From Nymphaea colorata (lineage: Eukaryota; Streptophyta; Magnoliopsida; Nymphaeales; Nymphaeaceae), in the NCBI RefSeq assembly GCF_008831285.2, contig NC_045138.2, positions 34,404,769 through 34,468,768 of the forward strand: a stretch of DNA of 64,000 nt, given 5' to 3'. Under the pieces are notes generated by a model, which was not told the DNA's origin, made no database searches, and saw nothing but the letters and a program-made list of their open reading frames with translations. Position 1 is the stretch's first letter, and each line of letters opens with the position of its first letter. This document shows positions 9,125 to 23,900 of the stretch, one piece after another. The position numbers and the translations under genes are program-made.

Positions 9125-12100
9125 CTATGCTGCAATGACTATGATCACAATGAGAAGGATCACACCGAAGATAACTAGTAGCAAGCATGTCTGCAGGGCA
9201 AATGTACATCATCAGACAATTTGATTTATATGTTCTTCCTGATTAACTATTGTCCAAGCCTATTTACTTACCAAAGATGAATTTGATCTTTGAGTTTTTG
9301 CAGCTTTTGCCAATTGAGTTTTCGCTTGTGCAGTAGATGCATATGAGCCCTCAATGTGGGAATCAATGTCATCTGCAGGTAGGGAAAACAAGGTCATGTC
9401 TTGGCTTCTTCATTAAGTGATTCAAAGAATGAGCAACACAAACAAAAACGAATACCAATCAGAGCTCCTTGTTCATGAACAAGCACCGCCAGGTCCTTGA
9501 AGATTTCATTCACTTCACCAATCTGTTGCTGGATTTCTTCAATTCCCTGTTCCCTTTCCTCAATAATGGCCTCATTGAATGCAATTTCATTGTCAACTAG
9601 CAGGACCTCTTGTCTGAGAGTGGAAATGAGTAATACTGAATTTCTTATAATTTTCTGGAATACCAAAGGAGAAAGATGCAGCCATTTTGGACCATCGAAA
9701 GCACAACTATAGTGCCTAGTGTACCTTACCCTATATGGTATGGTACGAGTACACAGCAATGTCTTACCTACAATTCTCCAAGCCATAATCAAGATTGATA
9801 AGTGAACTCAATGTTGGGAATTTCCAAGGGGAAATTAAAATTTATAACGCATGTAACTTGGGTAAATTAAGGAATACAGCTGAACAGAATCCACAAGGGA
9901 AGGAAAATATTTTGATTAAACTCATCTATTTGCTGATTGAAGTAGCCAATGCATAGTAAAATATGCCTTTTTAACAAAGTAAAACGGCGAACATGTGATT
10001 AGTTTTTCATTACCTAAAACTAGCAACCACATAAAATAATGGTCCTCAAAGTATAAAAAAAAATCACGTAAATTGAACGAGATTAATGAATTCAGAAACT
10101 TCATAATTTCGCATGACATAGGATATCTCCTTTTGTAAACTTGAATTTGTATGTGTTTAAGTAAAAAACTTTCAAACAAATAGTCACTCTTCAGACAGAA
10201 CCAAAAAAAAAAAACTGAACGATATCAAACAGAAAAATGGATAAATCTACTTCACCTTCTGGACTCAACAAGAAGAGCACGTTGTTCCGGAGATTTATCT
10301 GGAGTTATATCTAGCTCACTTGCTACAAAGCTGCAAATTGATGAACAATGGTAGAGTATTAGAAAATGTCCAATAAAAGGTCATAGACCAAGTTCAATCA
10401 ACAGCCAAAAGGAGCAGAAGAATCGATCCAGATGACATTCAGCAGGAAAACTCTGTAATATTAGCCTTCATACTGCATGGACATTCACTTTGAAATGGAA
10501 AAACAAGTCCGCTGCTAAGTAACATCGACTCTTCAAAAAGGTTCCCACACCCGAGTCAAAAGGACTTGGGTAAAGGTACAGATGTGGCTTGGGACATTGA
10601 TAAAATAATAGCTTATTGCCAGTTGCTAGTTTATTGTTTATATATATACATATATGTAACATGTATATATGTATATATATGTACAGTGCCATGTTGCACC
10701 AGCATTTTGGCACCTGTGTAACATGGATCTGCTGACTAATTTTGAAACCTATTTTCACATATTTACTTGAGGAACAATGAGTCAAACTAGTCCATATGAT
10801 CACATATAAAATTAACACAAAGATGGAGATGCGTGCATCTAAGTGCAACAAGGAGAGCTGCTTTCAACTTGATCGGTTGATCCACTCCTAGAATTAAAAT
10901 AACCATTTAGTTTGGCCGTTCAAAAATGTCACCATCCCCCCAGTCCATGGATCTGAGCAGTTCACATGCTTATTTGGTTTGTCAAACTGAAAAGGCTATC
11001 TTGACAAAAAGACAGTTATGAAAAGATAACTATAGTTTGGGTAGTAGCCTAGTAGGTTCTTTGATGCCAAATTGCAGCCCTTCCTAACAGAAACAACAGT
11101 CCACCAGTTCCAGCTAAATTACAACTATATTGCACATGCCATAATTACCTTGATGGTAGAACAGCTTGAGGAACAAAGGGAGTATATGTGGTTTCTCTCT
11201 CAGCTGCAAGCCTCTGGGCCTTTTGAAATTCCTTCAAGATCGTTTGAAAATCTTTTGCAAGCTTTGCATCAGCAATCTTTTGCTAGCCTGCATTGTGCAA
11301 GCCATATACATGACACAATTGATTGAGATGTTTAGAGATAAAATGTGAAGCATCATAACCATCAAATGTATTGAATTATCCAAACCATGCATGCATGCAC
11401 AAGAGCAGACACATACAAAGCAGCTATTATTCCTGGAAAGGAATACCAGAGACAAAGTTCATAAGAGAATCAACATATTATGGAGAATAAATGAGAAAAT
11501 CAAGAACCTGTTGCTCAGTTATCAGCAAAGTACTAGATGCCAGATTGGGCTTGGAAGCAAACTAGCTGCTGTTTCAGAGGAACCAGTGATGCAAACATGC
11601 TAGGTAAACTTCAGAGAAGAAAGCAGCACAATAATAATGAAGCTGAGGGGAAAAGAAGGCAAAGAAGCACGAAGGCAACAAGGCAAATTAAATTTGGCGA
11701 GAGTTAGCAAGATATGATGCATAGATGATTCATAGTCATGCACACAGATTCATGTGCAAATGCACACTACAGAGACGCACGGACATACATGTACACACAG
11801 ATACATATATAATTAACAATGACTTTGAAGATGCCAAGGGTGCTTAATGGAGTCATCTGTTAACACAGGATAATAAAGACACAGAAAGGGATTTAACAGT
11901 ATTTAACAAAAACTCAAAAAGTGCATTACACTATTACAGAAATGGGTTGCCAACATATTATTGCAGTAGCATGTGCCAAACTAAACCAAACCTGCATCAC
12001 ATGGATAAAGATGCCAGGACATGACATGACATGGATACACCCTGTGCAATATTAAAATGGTTCAAAAGATTATGAGTGTCTACACACACACACACGTGCA

Positions 12101-15100
12101 TGCATGTATGGACAAATATCATCTAAAGTCCACACTATTGAACCATGATCTTAATTGTTATGAACAAAAATTTCAAGTAATAAGAACTTCTGTAACTTCA
12201 AAGAGAGAGGAAGCCAGGAACCAACTAGAAATGAAGCACAGTCTGTTGACATGTGCTTGTTACTGCAGTCTGCATTTCACACTGATATTCAACTCTTTAC
12301 ATGCTTCTAAAATAACAAATTGTCCTTTAGACAAATGAATGCTTCACACTACCTATTTATAAAATAACGTTTCTTTACCACATATCACCCATATAAAGCT
12401 GAATGCTGCCATCCAACAGGATAGGATGTTCAATGTGGAGCGATGAAGACCTGTAAGGCTGTTTCTGGAAACTGTACACTATACACTGAGATATGTGCTG
12501 TGGCTTCCATCTTAGTCGATGTGTTCCCAACAGACACCCACAAGGATTTCCATAAAAATCACCTCTTCAGGTGGGTGTTCAAAATGGTAAATACTAAATA
12601 CTACATTATGGCACACACTACACGGCCAAGTGCAACATGACCTCTTCTGATTGTGGTTCCAACATGGCACATAATACTGCTCCCGAAAATGGTGTGAATA
12701 GATTTAGTAGCAAAATTAGTTTGGAACCTCCTGTCTACTTGGATACATACACCTTGAGTTAGTTCTAGCCCTTAACTTGTTTTTTCTCTATTTTTTCTTG
12801 GCATTTTCCAGCAATATCCATTTGTTTAGCAAACAAATGGTGAAATGACCAATTTTCAGATGTATAGCAATTCATAAGCTGAAGGCCAATACTTGAGTGC
12901 ATTTATGAATCATTGAATTGAGAAAATAGAAGATAGCCACTGCTCTTCAACTGGAAGAATTTAAATGCAAAACATGATGAGAGAAAGGCAGCAACAATAC
13001 TTCTACTTCTAGGTCAAACATCATTGCATGAGCTTGAAGAAACAAGAAATACCAACTAGAAGGTGCTGAAGAATCATGACAACAGATGAAGTTTAAGAGC
13101 CTGATACTCACACTAACTTCAGCACGCTGATCTGTTTCACTAGCTACTTTAAGCTTTGCAGAAGTTTCTTTAACCAGATGACCGATGTGCTGCCGAGTCT
13201 TGTGCCTGCAAATAAAAGAGATAATCAGTCAAGTAGTTATCATAGAACCATATGACATTACAATGTTCAGATCAAGTACCAAAAGCAGGTGCATTTACTG
13301 AACATCACTTTCTAGTTTCTAGGAAGATGGAAAATCCAATGGACATGCATAAGTTACACATGAGAATTTTTTTTTTCCATCTAATACCAATGAATAGCAA
13401 TAAATAAATAAGATGATGCATATCTTTATCAAAATTCAGAAAACTACTAGGTGACCCCATCTAAAAGAATGACTATGTTTAAGGACATTCTCAATCCCCA
13501 AGTTTTGGATGGCTGAGATTAATCCCTCCTATGAAATGGTGGAAAAGGAACATCACTGTATAGGTAGTGGCTTGGAAAAAGGACACAATGGCAACTGCTG
13601 TTCAAGGTCACAATGCGTTGAGTCTGAACATCTCAGAGCTGCCTTCATAACTCACATTTTGCAACAAAAGACAAGCTAATGGGTCAGAAAATGGAAAACC
13701 TGTCACAAGGATTAGAAACAGAAATCTGTGATATGGTTAAACTCCTACCTGGTAAATGGTGACATACGTAAAGTCGTAAAGTTTTCAAAAAAGAATATAA
13801 CTGTAAAGTTCTAAAACCACAAGGTTCTCCAAAGAAATGAAAAAAAAGGCTTGACAGAGAAACCCAATAAAGAACTCAAAAATGCATTTCAACACTAAAA
13901 GTACAGAAAAATAACGAAACTCATTTCGTTATGGAGGCTGCAACATTCTTAAGCCACTGACATTCAAACGAAGAAAGAAACAAATGCATGCACACAAACT
14001 TGGGTGTACTGGTTCCTTCATTTAGGAAGAAAGAGTCAAAGACCTGAAAGACAGGAATATGGCATGAAAAATTGAACAACGAAACAACTATACCATTGAA
14101 TAGAGCCTATAAGAGAAGAGGAGTTGGCCACATTGGGCCAAGTTAATGTAATATTGTAATTTGTACCCATTACACGCACGTCAAAAGGATCTCTTTCTTG
14201 TTTGAGAAAGGAAGTACGAAGAGAAAGCAGAACCACTGTTCGCATGATCCAGGAACAGACTCATGGGATCATTGGACAAGAGTTCAACCCATTCATGGGA
14301 TCATTGTCAATCCACTAAGATAAGAAATTCCATAATTTTCATGTCAATTTAGTCAAAATTTTCTCGCTAGGCCACAGATAATCTCTTCGCAATAAATAAT
14401 ACTGACTGTGGCTAACACTACATGCATTAACAAAACCACCTTTGACAGATAAGTAAGAAAGCAAGTAAAGAACCTTGAAGTTCAAACGAGTAGGAGCATC
14501 GAAATCCCCAGAATGTTTGACGCAATATCAGATTTTTTCAATCCCTAGAAATATGAAGGACCAGGACCTTCCCTAAATAATTTGAGACGCCGTATACAAG
14601 GAAAACATGAACGCCAAATAACGCCAAGTTCTTTTTTTGATTGCACGTCAAAACTACAGAAGCTACCAAACAGGAAAGACAAATGACAGAAAAGGGGAAA
14701 GAAACAACATGTTTTTGGAAAACAAAGAAAAAAAAAATGGAACATTCGCACGCTTCACCGAGATCCTGTATCCCTAATTCCACCAAAGTGGAGGGGCTAT
14801 GGGAATCTGTCGCCCTGAATTCTGCAAGCAAAACCCCTAATCTTGATGCCAGAAAACAAATAGGGAGAACCCGAGTGCAGCAAGCAAAACCCCTAAAATG
14901 ATGAAATCCATAGGCAGGGATTGGAGAAGAAAAAGGCAGCGGAAGAATAAAAAGCTCACAGTTTCTCCCGGAGCTCAGGCGTGTCCTTGGGGGTGCCAAG
15001 GGTGTTGACGAGGCGCTGAAAGGTCGAGACGGCGGTGTTGATCTGGAAGACTCCGGCGGCCACGGCCTGGGAAGGGTCCTGCTTTCCGTTCACCAGATCG

Positions 15101-15147
15101 CGCCGTAGGGGCAAGGGCCTGCCGGCTTCGAGATCCTGGAAGCTCAT
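9125..15147 (-). CDS. SYP22: Vacuolar/prevacuolar Qa-SNARE syntaxin, SYP22/VAM3-like
   Basis: Vacuolar Qa-SNARE that pairs with other SNAREs to fuse prevacuolar vesicles with the vacuole. Seven exons join in phase: 15147-14960, 13205-13112, 11282-11149, 10330-10256, 9613-9456, 9372-9272, 9190-9125, giving 271 residues, close to Arabidopsis SYP22. The start [10 protein letters not shown] and the segment [18 protein letters not shown] are family signatures. Residues about 30-130 form the Habc bundle and about 165-230 the SNARE helix. The latter contains [16 protein letters not shown] and the zero-layer Gln in LVHEQG. A hydrophobic C-terminal anchor ([19 protein letters not shown]) ends the protein. 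Exon 3 uses the second of two close acceptors (CAGGCTAG|CAA). No defect was seen. SYP21 or SYP23 paralogues cannot be excluded. Confidence 0.93.
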
Positions 15148-17928
15148 CCTTGTCCCTTCCCTTCACTTTTCCTCCTTCCTCCTCTTCGCCTGACACCCAA
15201 GAAGACTCAAACCACGAATCCCCCCCTCAGAGGAATCGGCGAGAGAGAGAGAGAGACTAATTTTAGGGCCGGGGAGGAAAGGAAATTAACAGGCTGTCTC
15301 GGTGGTGTCTCGGAGAAAGAGAGAGAGAGAGAGAGAGATGGGTTATATGACAAACAGATGAAAATTTTTACACGAGTCAGGAGCGACCGATGGTCCCACT
15401 TCCCGTTCCATCAACACGCACGCGTGCTCCCTCGCTCGCCCTCGGGGTGGTGTTTCAAGACGAACCACGTCCATCGGGTATGGTAGGCCCTGCTGGTTCC
15501 GGATCCAAAAAGGATCAAAACCCTACCCACATTTTTTCCGTCGATAAAAGTTTGTGTAGTGTCGCAGCTGCAGCATGATCATATATATCATGCCTCAATC
15601 AGCAAAATGCAGCAGAAGCCCCGTGGAAGGAAGTTAAGTTTAGTATGAAAATGTTGAGGAAACTTTTCAATCGAGAAGCCACTTTTCTTTCGCTTACAAA
15701 CCCCGAAATGGAGTTGTGAACAATCGTGCGAGCCCACAGGCTGAGCCTGCAACCCGCAATTGGCTGCAGGGGCCGAATCGAAGGCAGCCGATTTTTTTTT
15801 TTTTTTTTTATGGAGGTTTCAATGCAGATCACACTAATTTGGCTGGAAAAAAGAAACAAAAAAAGCAAAAAAAATTATGATGCCTTAAGGTTTCCTTTTC
15901 CATCACATTCGTCGTTTGCCCCATAATATCTGCGACCAACTTTCGGTCAATGCATTCCATTTCGTGGCACATTTTTTATTCACTTCTTCCTTTCACGGTG
16001 TTTTCACGCCGCGACGGTCCACCGCGGCAGCCTTTTCTCGATTTCTCTCCTTCGTGTTCCGCTGTTGATGCCATTACTCAGCGGCGCCTCCACCGTCCGT
16101 ATTGTATTCACAGCCACAGACCATCGACAAAATAGGTATTTCTCCAACCTCGCCCTCTTCTCTTCCCTGTTTTCTTTCACTCGGAAGAGCAAGCAGTCTC
16201 TCGTCTTTGACTTTAGCCCCTCGCCGTCCCTGTCACCCCTCACCGGCGCCATCGTCCTCAATCCAGTGCCGCTGTTGATCCACCACCTTCAATTTTAGGC
16301 ATAAGAGTTTTTTTATCGTCGTCATTGCGTACCCAAAATCGCAGTGTCGCGTGCTTTCAATTGCATCTTTAGCACTGTGCTTCTTTTTACTGCCTACTAT
16401 TTGACAAACAGTTGTTTTATTAACAAGTAGTTAGTCCAGCTTGCAAGTAGATCACGCTCCTCCTCCTCTATTTGCGTGGCGTGGTTGTGAGCAATGAGTT
16501 CACAATTGTGCTCCTTTACCTTTGATCTCGGTGTCTGTATGGTTATTCTGGTCCTGCTTCTTCCTAATATAAGTAGGTAAATATGACGCTTTGAGATCGT
16601 TGCATAGTATGTTTGTTTTGGATACCATTACCCCAAGTTCCTGAAGAAATATGTTGACATATAAATTCTATTGTTCGATGGGTGAATGCTTAAAATTTAA
16701 TTTCTGCACTTCCTCAGAACTCCATGAGGTCACGTTTTATTCTGACAAAACAATATATCCCCCTTTGGTCTCTCTTCTTGCCTTACTCTCATCTAAGCAG
16801 CCCATGAGCTAGTGAACAATTAAAACCTGTCTGCTTGCCTTATTCTCATCCAAGTAACCTATAAGCTAGTGAACACTTAAAAACTTTGGTTGTAACCGAT
16901 GCATATTTCAAGTATCCTTCCAGTACTTCAAAATTGGCTTAGTGGGGACAAGTGTTCACTGTTTTTTCTGAAGTGTTTATGCTTTTAGATTTTTTTTATT
17001 TGTCAGATTTTGTTGATATTTCTCAAACTTTATTTGATTCATTAAAATTAAAACACATTTTTAGTCAACATATTGAATTCAAATCGAGGTATACTTTTGA
17101 CTGTATCTCTTTCAGATATATTAACATGCAAGTAAAGAAAGGTTGTAATTTAATTCAATTTCACAATTCAAATCCGATTGGAATCTAATTTTTACATTCA
17201 TATTCAAATCCAAATTTTGAACTGAATTTGGTCAATTTTCAACATATTTATGTATATTTGAACCTGAATTCAATGAGATGTCATTTCTTAAATTAGAATA
17301 TGAACTAAATTTTTAATTGGATATTACACTTTTTTTCTATATCTTTTTTTTTTAAACAATTTGGTTGGATATCCAATCGAAATCAAATATATTGACTCTC
17401 TATTCACATGTGAAGTTGAAAAAGGAAACCTGGTACCAGTATGGGAGGGGGTATTTTTTAATTTTTAAATTTTTCAAGTAAATAGAAAGACTTCAGAATG
17501 CGATGCCGTTTTTATGAAATTATACATGCCAACGCCGCTTGGAAAGATAAGCCAAACGACGCATACAGGTGATGCGATACAATTAGTTTCAACCGCGTGC
17601 ACAAAGTGGGAGAAAGAGAGAGAGAGAGAAAGAGAAAAAAAAAAAACAAAGAGACGACCATAGCGCATCCCTAGTTCTCAACGGTCTGTGACGACCTTAC
17701 CCCAACAATTTATTTCATCTGCCGAATGGTATACAACTTCCACGAAAGAACAAAAGAAGAAAAACGAAGGGGCAGGAGGGCATGACGGGGAAAACGAAAG
17801 ACGTCGCTGATTGCACTTATGGGGAAACACTTCCCTAGAACCAAAATCTGATGACTTCAAAATTATAAAAGCTCTTACCATTTTCTATTTTTTCTTTATC
17901 ATCTCTTTAACTTGTATTATATCTACAA
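15148..17928. other. Intergenic between SYP22-like and PLA I genes; SYP22 promoter side
   Basis: The first 200 bp hold the SYP22 5' UTR/promoter with (GA)n tracts at about 15241-15256 and 15314-15338, a common context for plant core promoters. A T19-type homopolymer lies at about 15791-15809. From 16950 to 17400 the text is very AT-rich with many TTCAAAT/ATTTGAA words. A GA tract sits near 17612-17630. No gene is recognised; several frames around 15950-16300 lack family resemblance. Confidence 0.4.
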
Positions 17929-20900
17929 CTAAGATATACTTGGGAGATGGCATTGGTATCGTAACTTGGAATGTAGACTGAGAGCTTGTCGCAGCGCCAC
18001 ATCGACACTTGCACCTACTCGAAACAGACTGTCATACAACGTGCACACAAACTGGGAGAGATCTTCTTCTTCCTTACCGCGAGCATCCGTGCCTTGCCCA
18101 CCGTTCTCAATATCACTGTCTTCCCAATCGCTCATAGGGCTTGATGGCTCCACTTCTTCCTCAGCCTCCTCGTCGCCGATCACAAACCGCCCATTCTCTA
18201 GATTGTTGATATCGCCTGAGGCAATTTGACCATCAAAGAATGCAGCTGACTGTATCCCCGGTGGTTCTTCTGATGGTGAAATTACTGCCTTGGCACCACA
18301 ATCCAGGAAAGCCTTCACCAGACTGGGGGCTAGCCCGTACTTCCCTGTGCAGATTATAATTCTCTCTCTCCATGCACCAACCTGCATTCAGTCGCATGTC
18401 AAACACAAGTCAGAATTAATTGAAGGTGTCACACACATGGGCGTGTGCAGGCTCATCCTTGCAGTCTTTGATCCATAATCTCATCCGAATCATAATATAG
18501 TCCTCCAACTTATCCAAACCTCATAAGGCAACCCACATACTTCAAACGTATCGCACGATTGGAGAAGGTGAGTGCTAACTAACAGAATTGTTTGAAGAAG
18601 TTGGGAGCACACAGGCTTATAGCAATCAAAATAAACCATGCAGCCTTCCCAAAAGACAAGCTGCAAACCACTACATAGTACATACTATTGAACACGGATG
18701 AATGATGCAATAAAGGAGAAGAACAAGCGAACAATGTTATGACGCACCATCAAACGAACATCTTCAGATGTTAGATGAACTGCAGGAAGGGTTCTCCGGA
18801 ACATGAATGCCCCAATTTCTTGGTTGTCTTCAAGAACCTTCAGAGACATTGAATAGCAAATCATCGTTTTTCCTACTTCAAAACAGACACGAGAGGAGAC
18901 CAAAGAGTCCACTGAACAAGTACCTGTGTTTGCCGTCCAATATATCGATGTAATATTCCCCCAACTTGAAAAGAACGATTATGTGCAACCAAAGCAGAAA
19001 TTGTTGAAATCCGAGACATGGCCACTGCATCTTTTCTGTTAGGACCTCTTGCTCTATATAACAGGCCGGACTTGACGCTCTGGATAAATCTATCTGCCAG
19101 TTCGCCTGGTTCTGCCACAACGAACACATCATTCTGCCAACTGAAAGATGAAAAGAAGAGGATACATAGGTAGCAGAATGATAAATCAAGAAATAGACAA
19201 CTGATATCTTCATAGATGAGCATCTGACCTTAAGATGGAACCTACAGAATCATTTTCAAGAGCCAAATGAACTATGCCAACTTGGGGCAGATTCTGCAGT
19301 TTCTCGTGGAGTGATTGAACAAGCACAGAAAGTTGCCTTGGACCTGATGATGGAGTATCAGGAGGGGAGATGGAAACTTTTCCTGTTGCAGCCTGACTCT
19401 GCAACCCGTCTAAGCTCAGCGGTGGAATCAAATCCATTCGGTTTGCTCTCTGGTGACCAAACTCAGGACTGTATGTAAGTGGGCTTGAAGGAAAGCTTCC
19501 GTTAAACAAGGGGGATGTAAATGGAGTTGGAAACGCTGTTGCAGCCTTTGAAGAAACGCACATCCTGTTCATCATGGATAACCTTATTCCCTTGCGAGAA
19601 CAAAACGTTTCAAGTGCACGAGCGTGGTGAGTAGCCTTTGCTGAATCTGGATCCTGACTAGACTCTAGTAGGAGAACCGTACGTCTCCAACCTAAGCAGG
19701 GACTGGCATCATCCACCACTGCATAGAAATTTGAAAGCAACCATTGGCTTTAAGTGCAGAAAAAACCAGTCACAAAAAAATGCGCAAAAAACAACACAAT
19801 AAATAATCAGCCGTTTAAAACACTTTTAAAAACGCCGTTTTTTTTTTAAAAAAAAATGTCAAACAGAAAAAACACATTTTTTTCGTTTTATTCATTTTTC
19901 ACATTTTTTAATGCCAAACTGCTTACTTTTATTTTCTAATTTTTATTTACTGCAAATATTACTTTTTTTATGCTTCTGTCATCAGTTTCTCACTTATTTC
20001 ATTGTTTCTTCATTTTTAGTTTTTTTAATATTTTAAAAAAGTTACCTTATTTTTTTCTTTTTTCAAACTCACCCTATTATACCCCAAAAAAACCTTACAG
20101 TTTTTTTAATATTTTAAAAAACTTACCTTATTTTTTTCTTTTTTTAAAGCTCACCCTATTATACCCCAAAAAAACCTTCCAGTTTAAAACACGAAAAAAG
20201 TTTTTTGTAATTATGAAAAAAACTGCAAGCAACAGTCGGAATAAAACATACATGTAAACTGAAACAACGTATAGAGATAATGGGGGAACCTGCACTTGAC
20301 TGCTTTGTGGTAGGAAAATAATAAGACGTTGTCTTGTCAGGCTTCTCTTCGTCTCGATATGGCACAAGACGGTCACAGAGACTCTTGAAAGATTGAATAT
20401 TTTTCTGCATATACTCCTCTGTTGCAGCTTCTAACTTGAGCCAAACGGCAGGATCAGTCTCATCCAACTCCATGCCACACCGCTCATCAACTAGCATATG
20501 AGAAAATCAAGTTTATGTGGAAAATCAAAAGGCCAATTTTTGCATAACAAAAAGTTTAGCTTTTAGTTCTTGACAAAAGTGGCTCTGTGTTGCTATGGCT
20601 TTACCTGGATTAAATCGAAAATACTGGACGTCAGGAAGAACAGGCAGTAATGTGCTCAATGCTTCTTCCACTCGTTCAACCGAGCATGCACTCTCGACCA
20701 AAACTTGGCCAGTATCCAGGTAACGCCAACCACCTTTTCCTCGAGTCTATAGCAATCAAAATTTTGCTCAAGTTACGAGAAGCAAAAGTCATCAAGCTGC
20801 AAACTTCTATAGAACTAAAAATTGGAGGACTATGCTCGCCTTTGTTGGAACAGAACCACAACCCACTGATACGAGGCAATCGATTTGTGCGTCGGGCCAT

Positions 20901-23900
20901 AGAAGCTGTGCTTCTCTTATTGCAATAATAGTGGGGTTGTTTGCCACAATTGCTCCATCCTGCCACCTATTCACATCTAGACGTTCAGAGGAAAGATGAT
21001 AATGTCAGTCTACAAGCATTAATCCCAAAGAAAATAGAATAAACCGCAGAAGGAGTTGGGACTTTTTACACAAACTACTTTAAAGAAGACTTTCTCCTAC
21101 CATCAGAAAAATCATCAAGATAATATGGAGCTGCAGATGATGCTCTTATGGCTTCCCATATATGATTCTTACAGCTTCCGAGAAATGCAGCTCTCTTTGT
21201 ACCACCTTGAGAATGTATCGGAGCACTGGTAGGAGGTGATCCAATGCTAACAGCGGTACTTTCTGTGGTTCCAATCGTCATTTCTGGTGTGCCAGCAGGA
21301 TACTGTTGTTCCAGAGGCATTTATTGACACGAGAGATGGGAAAAAAAGAAGTTAGTTTTTTTTTCCTTCCAGTAAATCATAGTTATTAGAACACTTAAAG
21401 CACGGATATATCCCAAGAAATTAGGAAGAAGAATCCATTAGGGACTTTGATTCCCAAACATAAGCTCAATTCCAGATGCCAGAACCCTGATTTCCCATGT
21501 AATTCTACTTCAGATTGGTTTGAACATCAGGTCATTCTTTCAAAACTTGTTAATATCAAATTGTAAATACTTCTCACAATCCAACACATCATTTCCAAAA
21601 CAGTTCATGTCAACTATTCATTTCCTTCTTTCAGAACCTTAAAAAATTTTAAATGACTGCTTCAAATTTTGATCCTGGTGCTACTTCCCTTTTTCAGTTC
21701 ATACGCTGCAGCTCGCCCGTAAATGTCAACAACCCATCCCATGTATAGCTATGAAAATTTTAACTCCCATGTATAGCTATGAAAATTTTAACTCCCATGT
21801 ATAGCTATGAAAATTTTAACTCCCATGTATAACTTTGAAAACTTTAACCAGCTGACACATTTGTGAACATGTTAAAATTTTTTTCAGCTTTTTCTTTCCG
21901 CAATGTTACTGCAGCAAATTGATAGGTTTGACATACATGACTAAGTACCAACTGGGAAGAAAAAAAGAATCTTAGTCTTTAACCACAGTAACTACTGTAT
22001 ATGTAAACTTGAGAACTCTGTAAGCAAGAGATATCAGTAAAGAGAATTTTCTACTTTTGATTTCAACGTATCTCAAATTATCCTATGCTACTTACAGCAA
22101 ATGGATAAATTTTAAGGATCTTTCCCATGCATGTGCTCGTCTTACTAATTACTTGCTTAGAAACAGTGAATTTCAATGTGTACTGGTGTTAAGAATCTAA
22201 CAATAAAATATCTTGATTACAAAGATCATGCTGCTGCACATATATGATGGCTCATTTGTATTTTATGGAGAACGTCTCATCTTCCATTACTCTGTTCATT
22301 TCTTGTGGACATCCGCCTTTTGACAATACAACTTAGTAGGCATGAACATGATAATACCTGGTAATTTCGGAACAAGAAAGGCTGAGCTGGCATCACACTA
22401 ACAAGAGTTGAGACCACAAAAACTTTTGGTGTGTTTTTCACAGCAGATTCAATCAAAAGGTCACCATCTTCATCTTTACACATCTCTTTTAGCAACCTCT
22501 CAAACTGATCTGCACTATGCTGAAAAGACAGTTCACATTTTTTGTAAGAAAAACCTGAACTGAGTAAGCAATTGAACATAAATTTAAAGGTTTATCAAAC
22601 CTTAGATCCATGCACGACAACCCTAAAATTTTGCGATGAACTTTTGTATAGTTGATCTAATTTCTCTCTCCAAGATGCTGCTTCGTTGTCCTTGGGGATT
22701 GGTTCAGCAAACACCAGCTTTCCTGACAACAAAAAATCAATGACAGTGAATAACCAAGGTCCATAGTAGTGAAATCATCACATAGTTACAAGTTCCCACC
22801 TAAATTCTTGTATATTTCTTCACATTGTTCCAGCGTCATTTTTTTAATTCCAAGAGCAATCGCAAGCATGCCACCTGTTGATGTACCACATATAAGATCA
22901 AACATCTCATGGATTCGCTTGCCAGTCCCTTGTTCTATTTGCTTAAGCATCTGCACAGTAGCCATGCCTTTCATGCCACCTCCATCCATTGATAGTATTC
23001 TTAACCCTTGCTTCCCAACTGCCCGACCTCTTATTGCCCGTCGTAGAAGTTCATTCTCCCCTAAGTAAAAAGTGCAAGTCATTCATGTGAAACATTAAAG
23101 TCAATGTATCTCTGATCAAATCATTGTTGCACAAGTACTAACCAAGAATTGCCAAAGCACGTGCAGCAGCCTTTTTCACACATGGCTCAGGTGCAACAGT
23201 ATAACGAAGGAGAAGTTCACGCAAACTTTCTGACGTGACCAGTGTACGACGATTTTCCAGACAAAATGCTAAATTACCAACTGCTAGGAGTGACAATCTT
23301 TGTACCTGCAGGCATGTAGACTTAAGATTATTAAAACATTTTTATAGATCTTCCCTCTTTCAAGTACTTATGCACTTTTAAATTATTATTTTTCTATATC
23401 TGTAGGGTACTGTTGATATTCATTATATCTGCCTTAAGAGAAATATAATCACCATAACATGTCCGCACTCCCATTTTTAAAAAGAGATAACTTAATTATA
23501 CATTATATAACCTCAGAATTGATTGAATTTCAGAACAAAAAGAGTACCTCTGTGTTCTTATGCGCACATAATGCCTTCAGAGATTTCAACATTTCTTTTG
23601 TCAACATCTTTTGAGCCACAATATCAGAAGCAAAAGCTAAGGTCACTACTACTTGCAATACAGATATAAGTTCTTCAGGAATAAATGACTTCAGCAGTGA
23701 CTGCACAGGTTGCATGATGTCAGCCTTTATCAACTGTATCGCCAGGGCAACATCTGCGGCCAATGATGAAAGAGCAGAACACGCTTGCTCCACCTTCCAA
23801 CGAACAATGACAGTAACCATGTAAGTATAACGTGGCAAGCAGTAGAACCAAGCTCTTGGAATCAGATATCTTAAAATAGATTACATACCACATGACGGTT

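Noticed and set aside
15950..16300. Small genes on either strand between SYP22 and PLA I
   Set aside because: Short frames with Ser/Arg/Pro bias and no recognisable family; may be untranslated or promoter sequence.
21737..21848. Possible CRISPR-like array
   Set aside because: The 28-bp units are directly adjacent with no spacers and sit in a plant intron; it is a tandem repeat.
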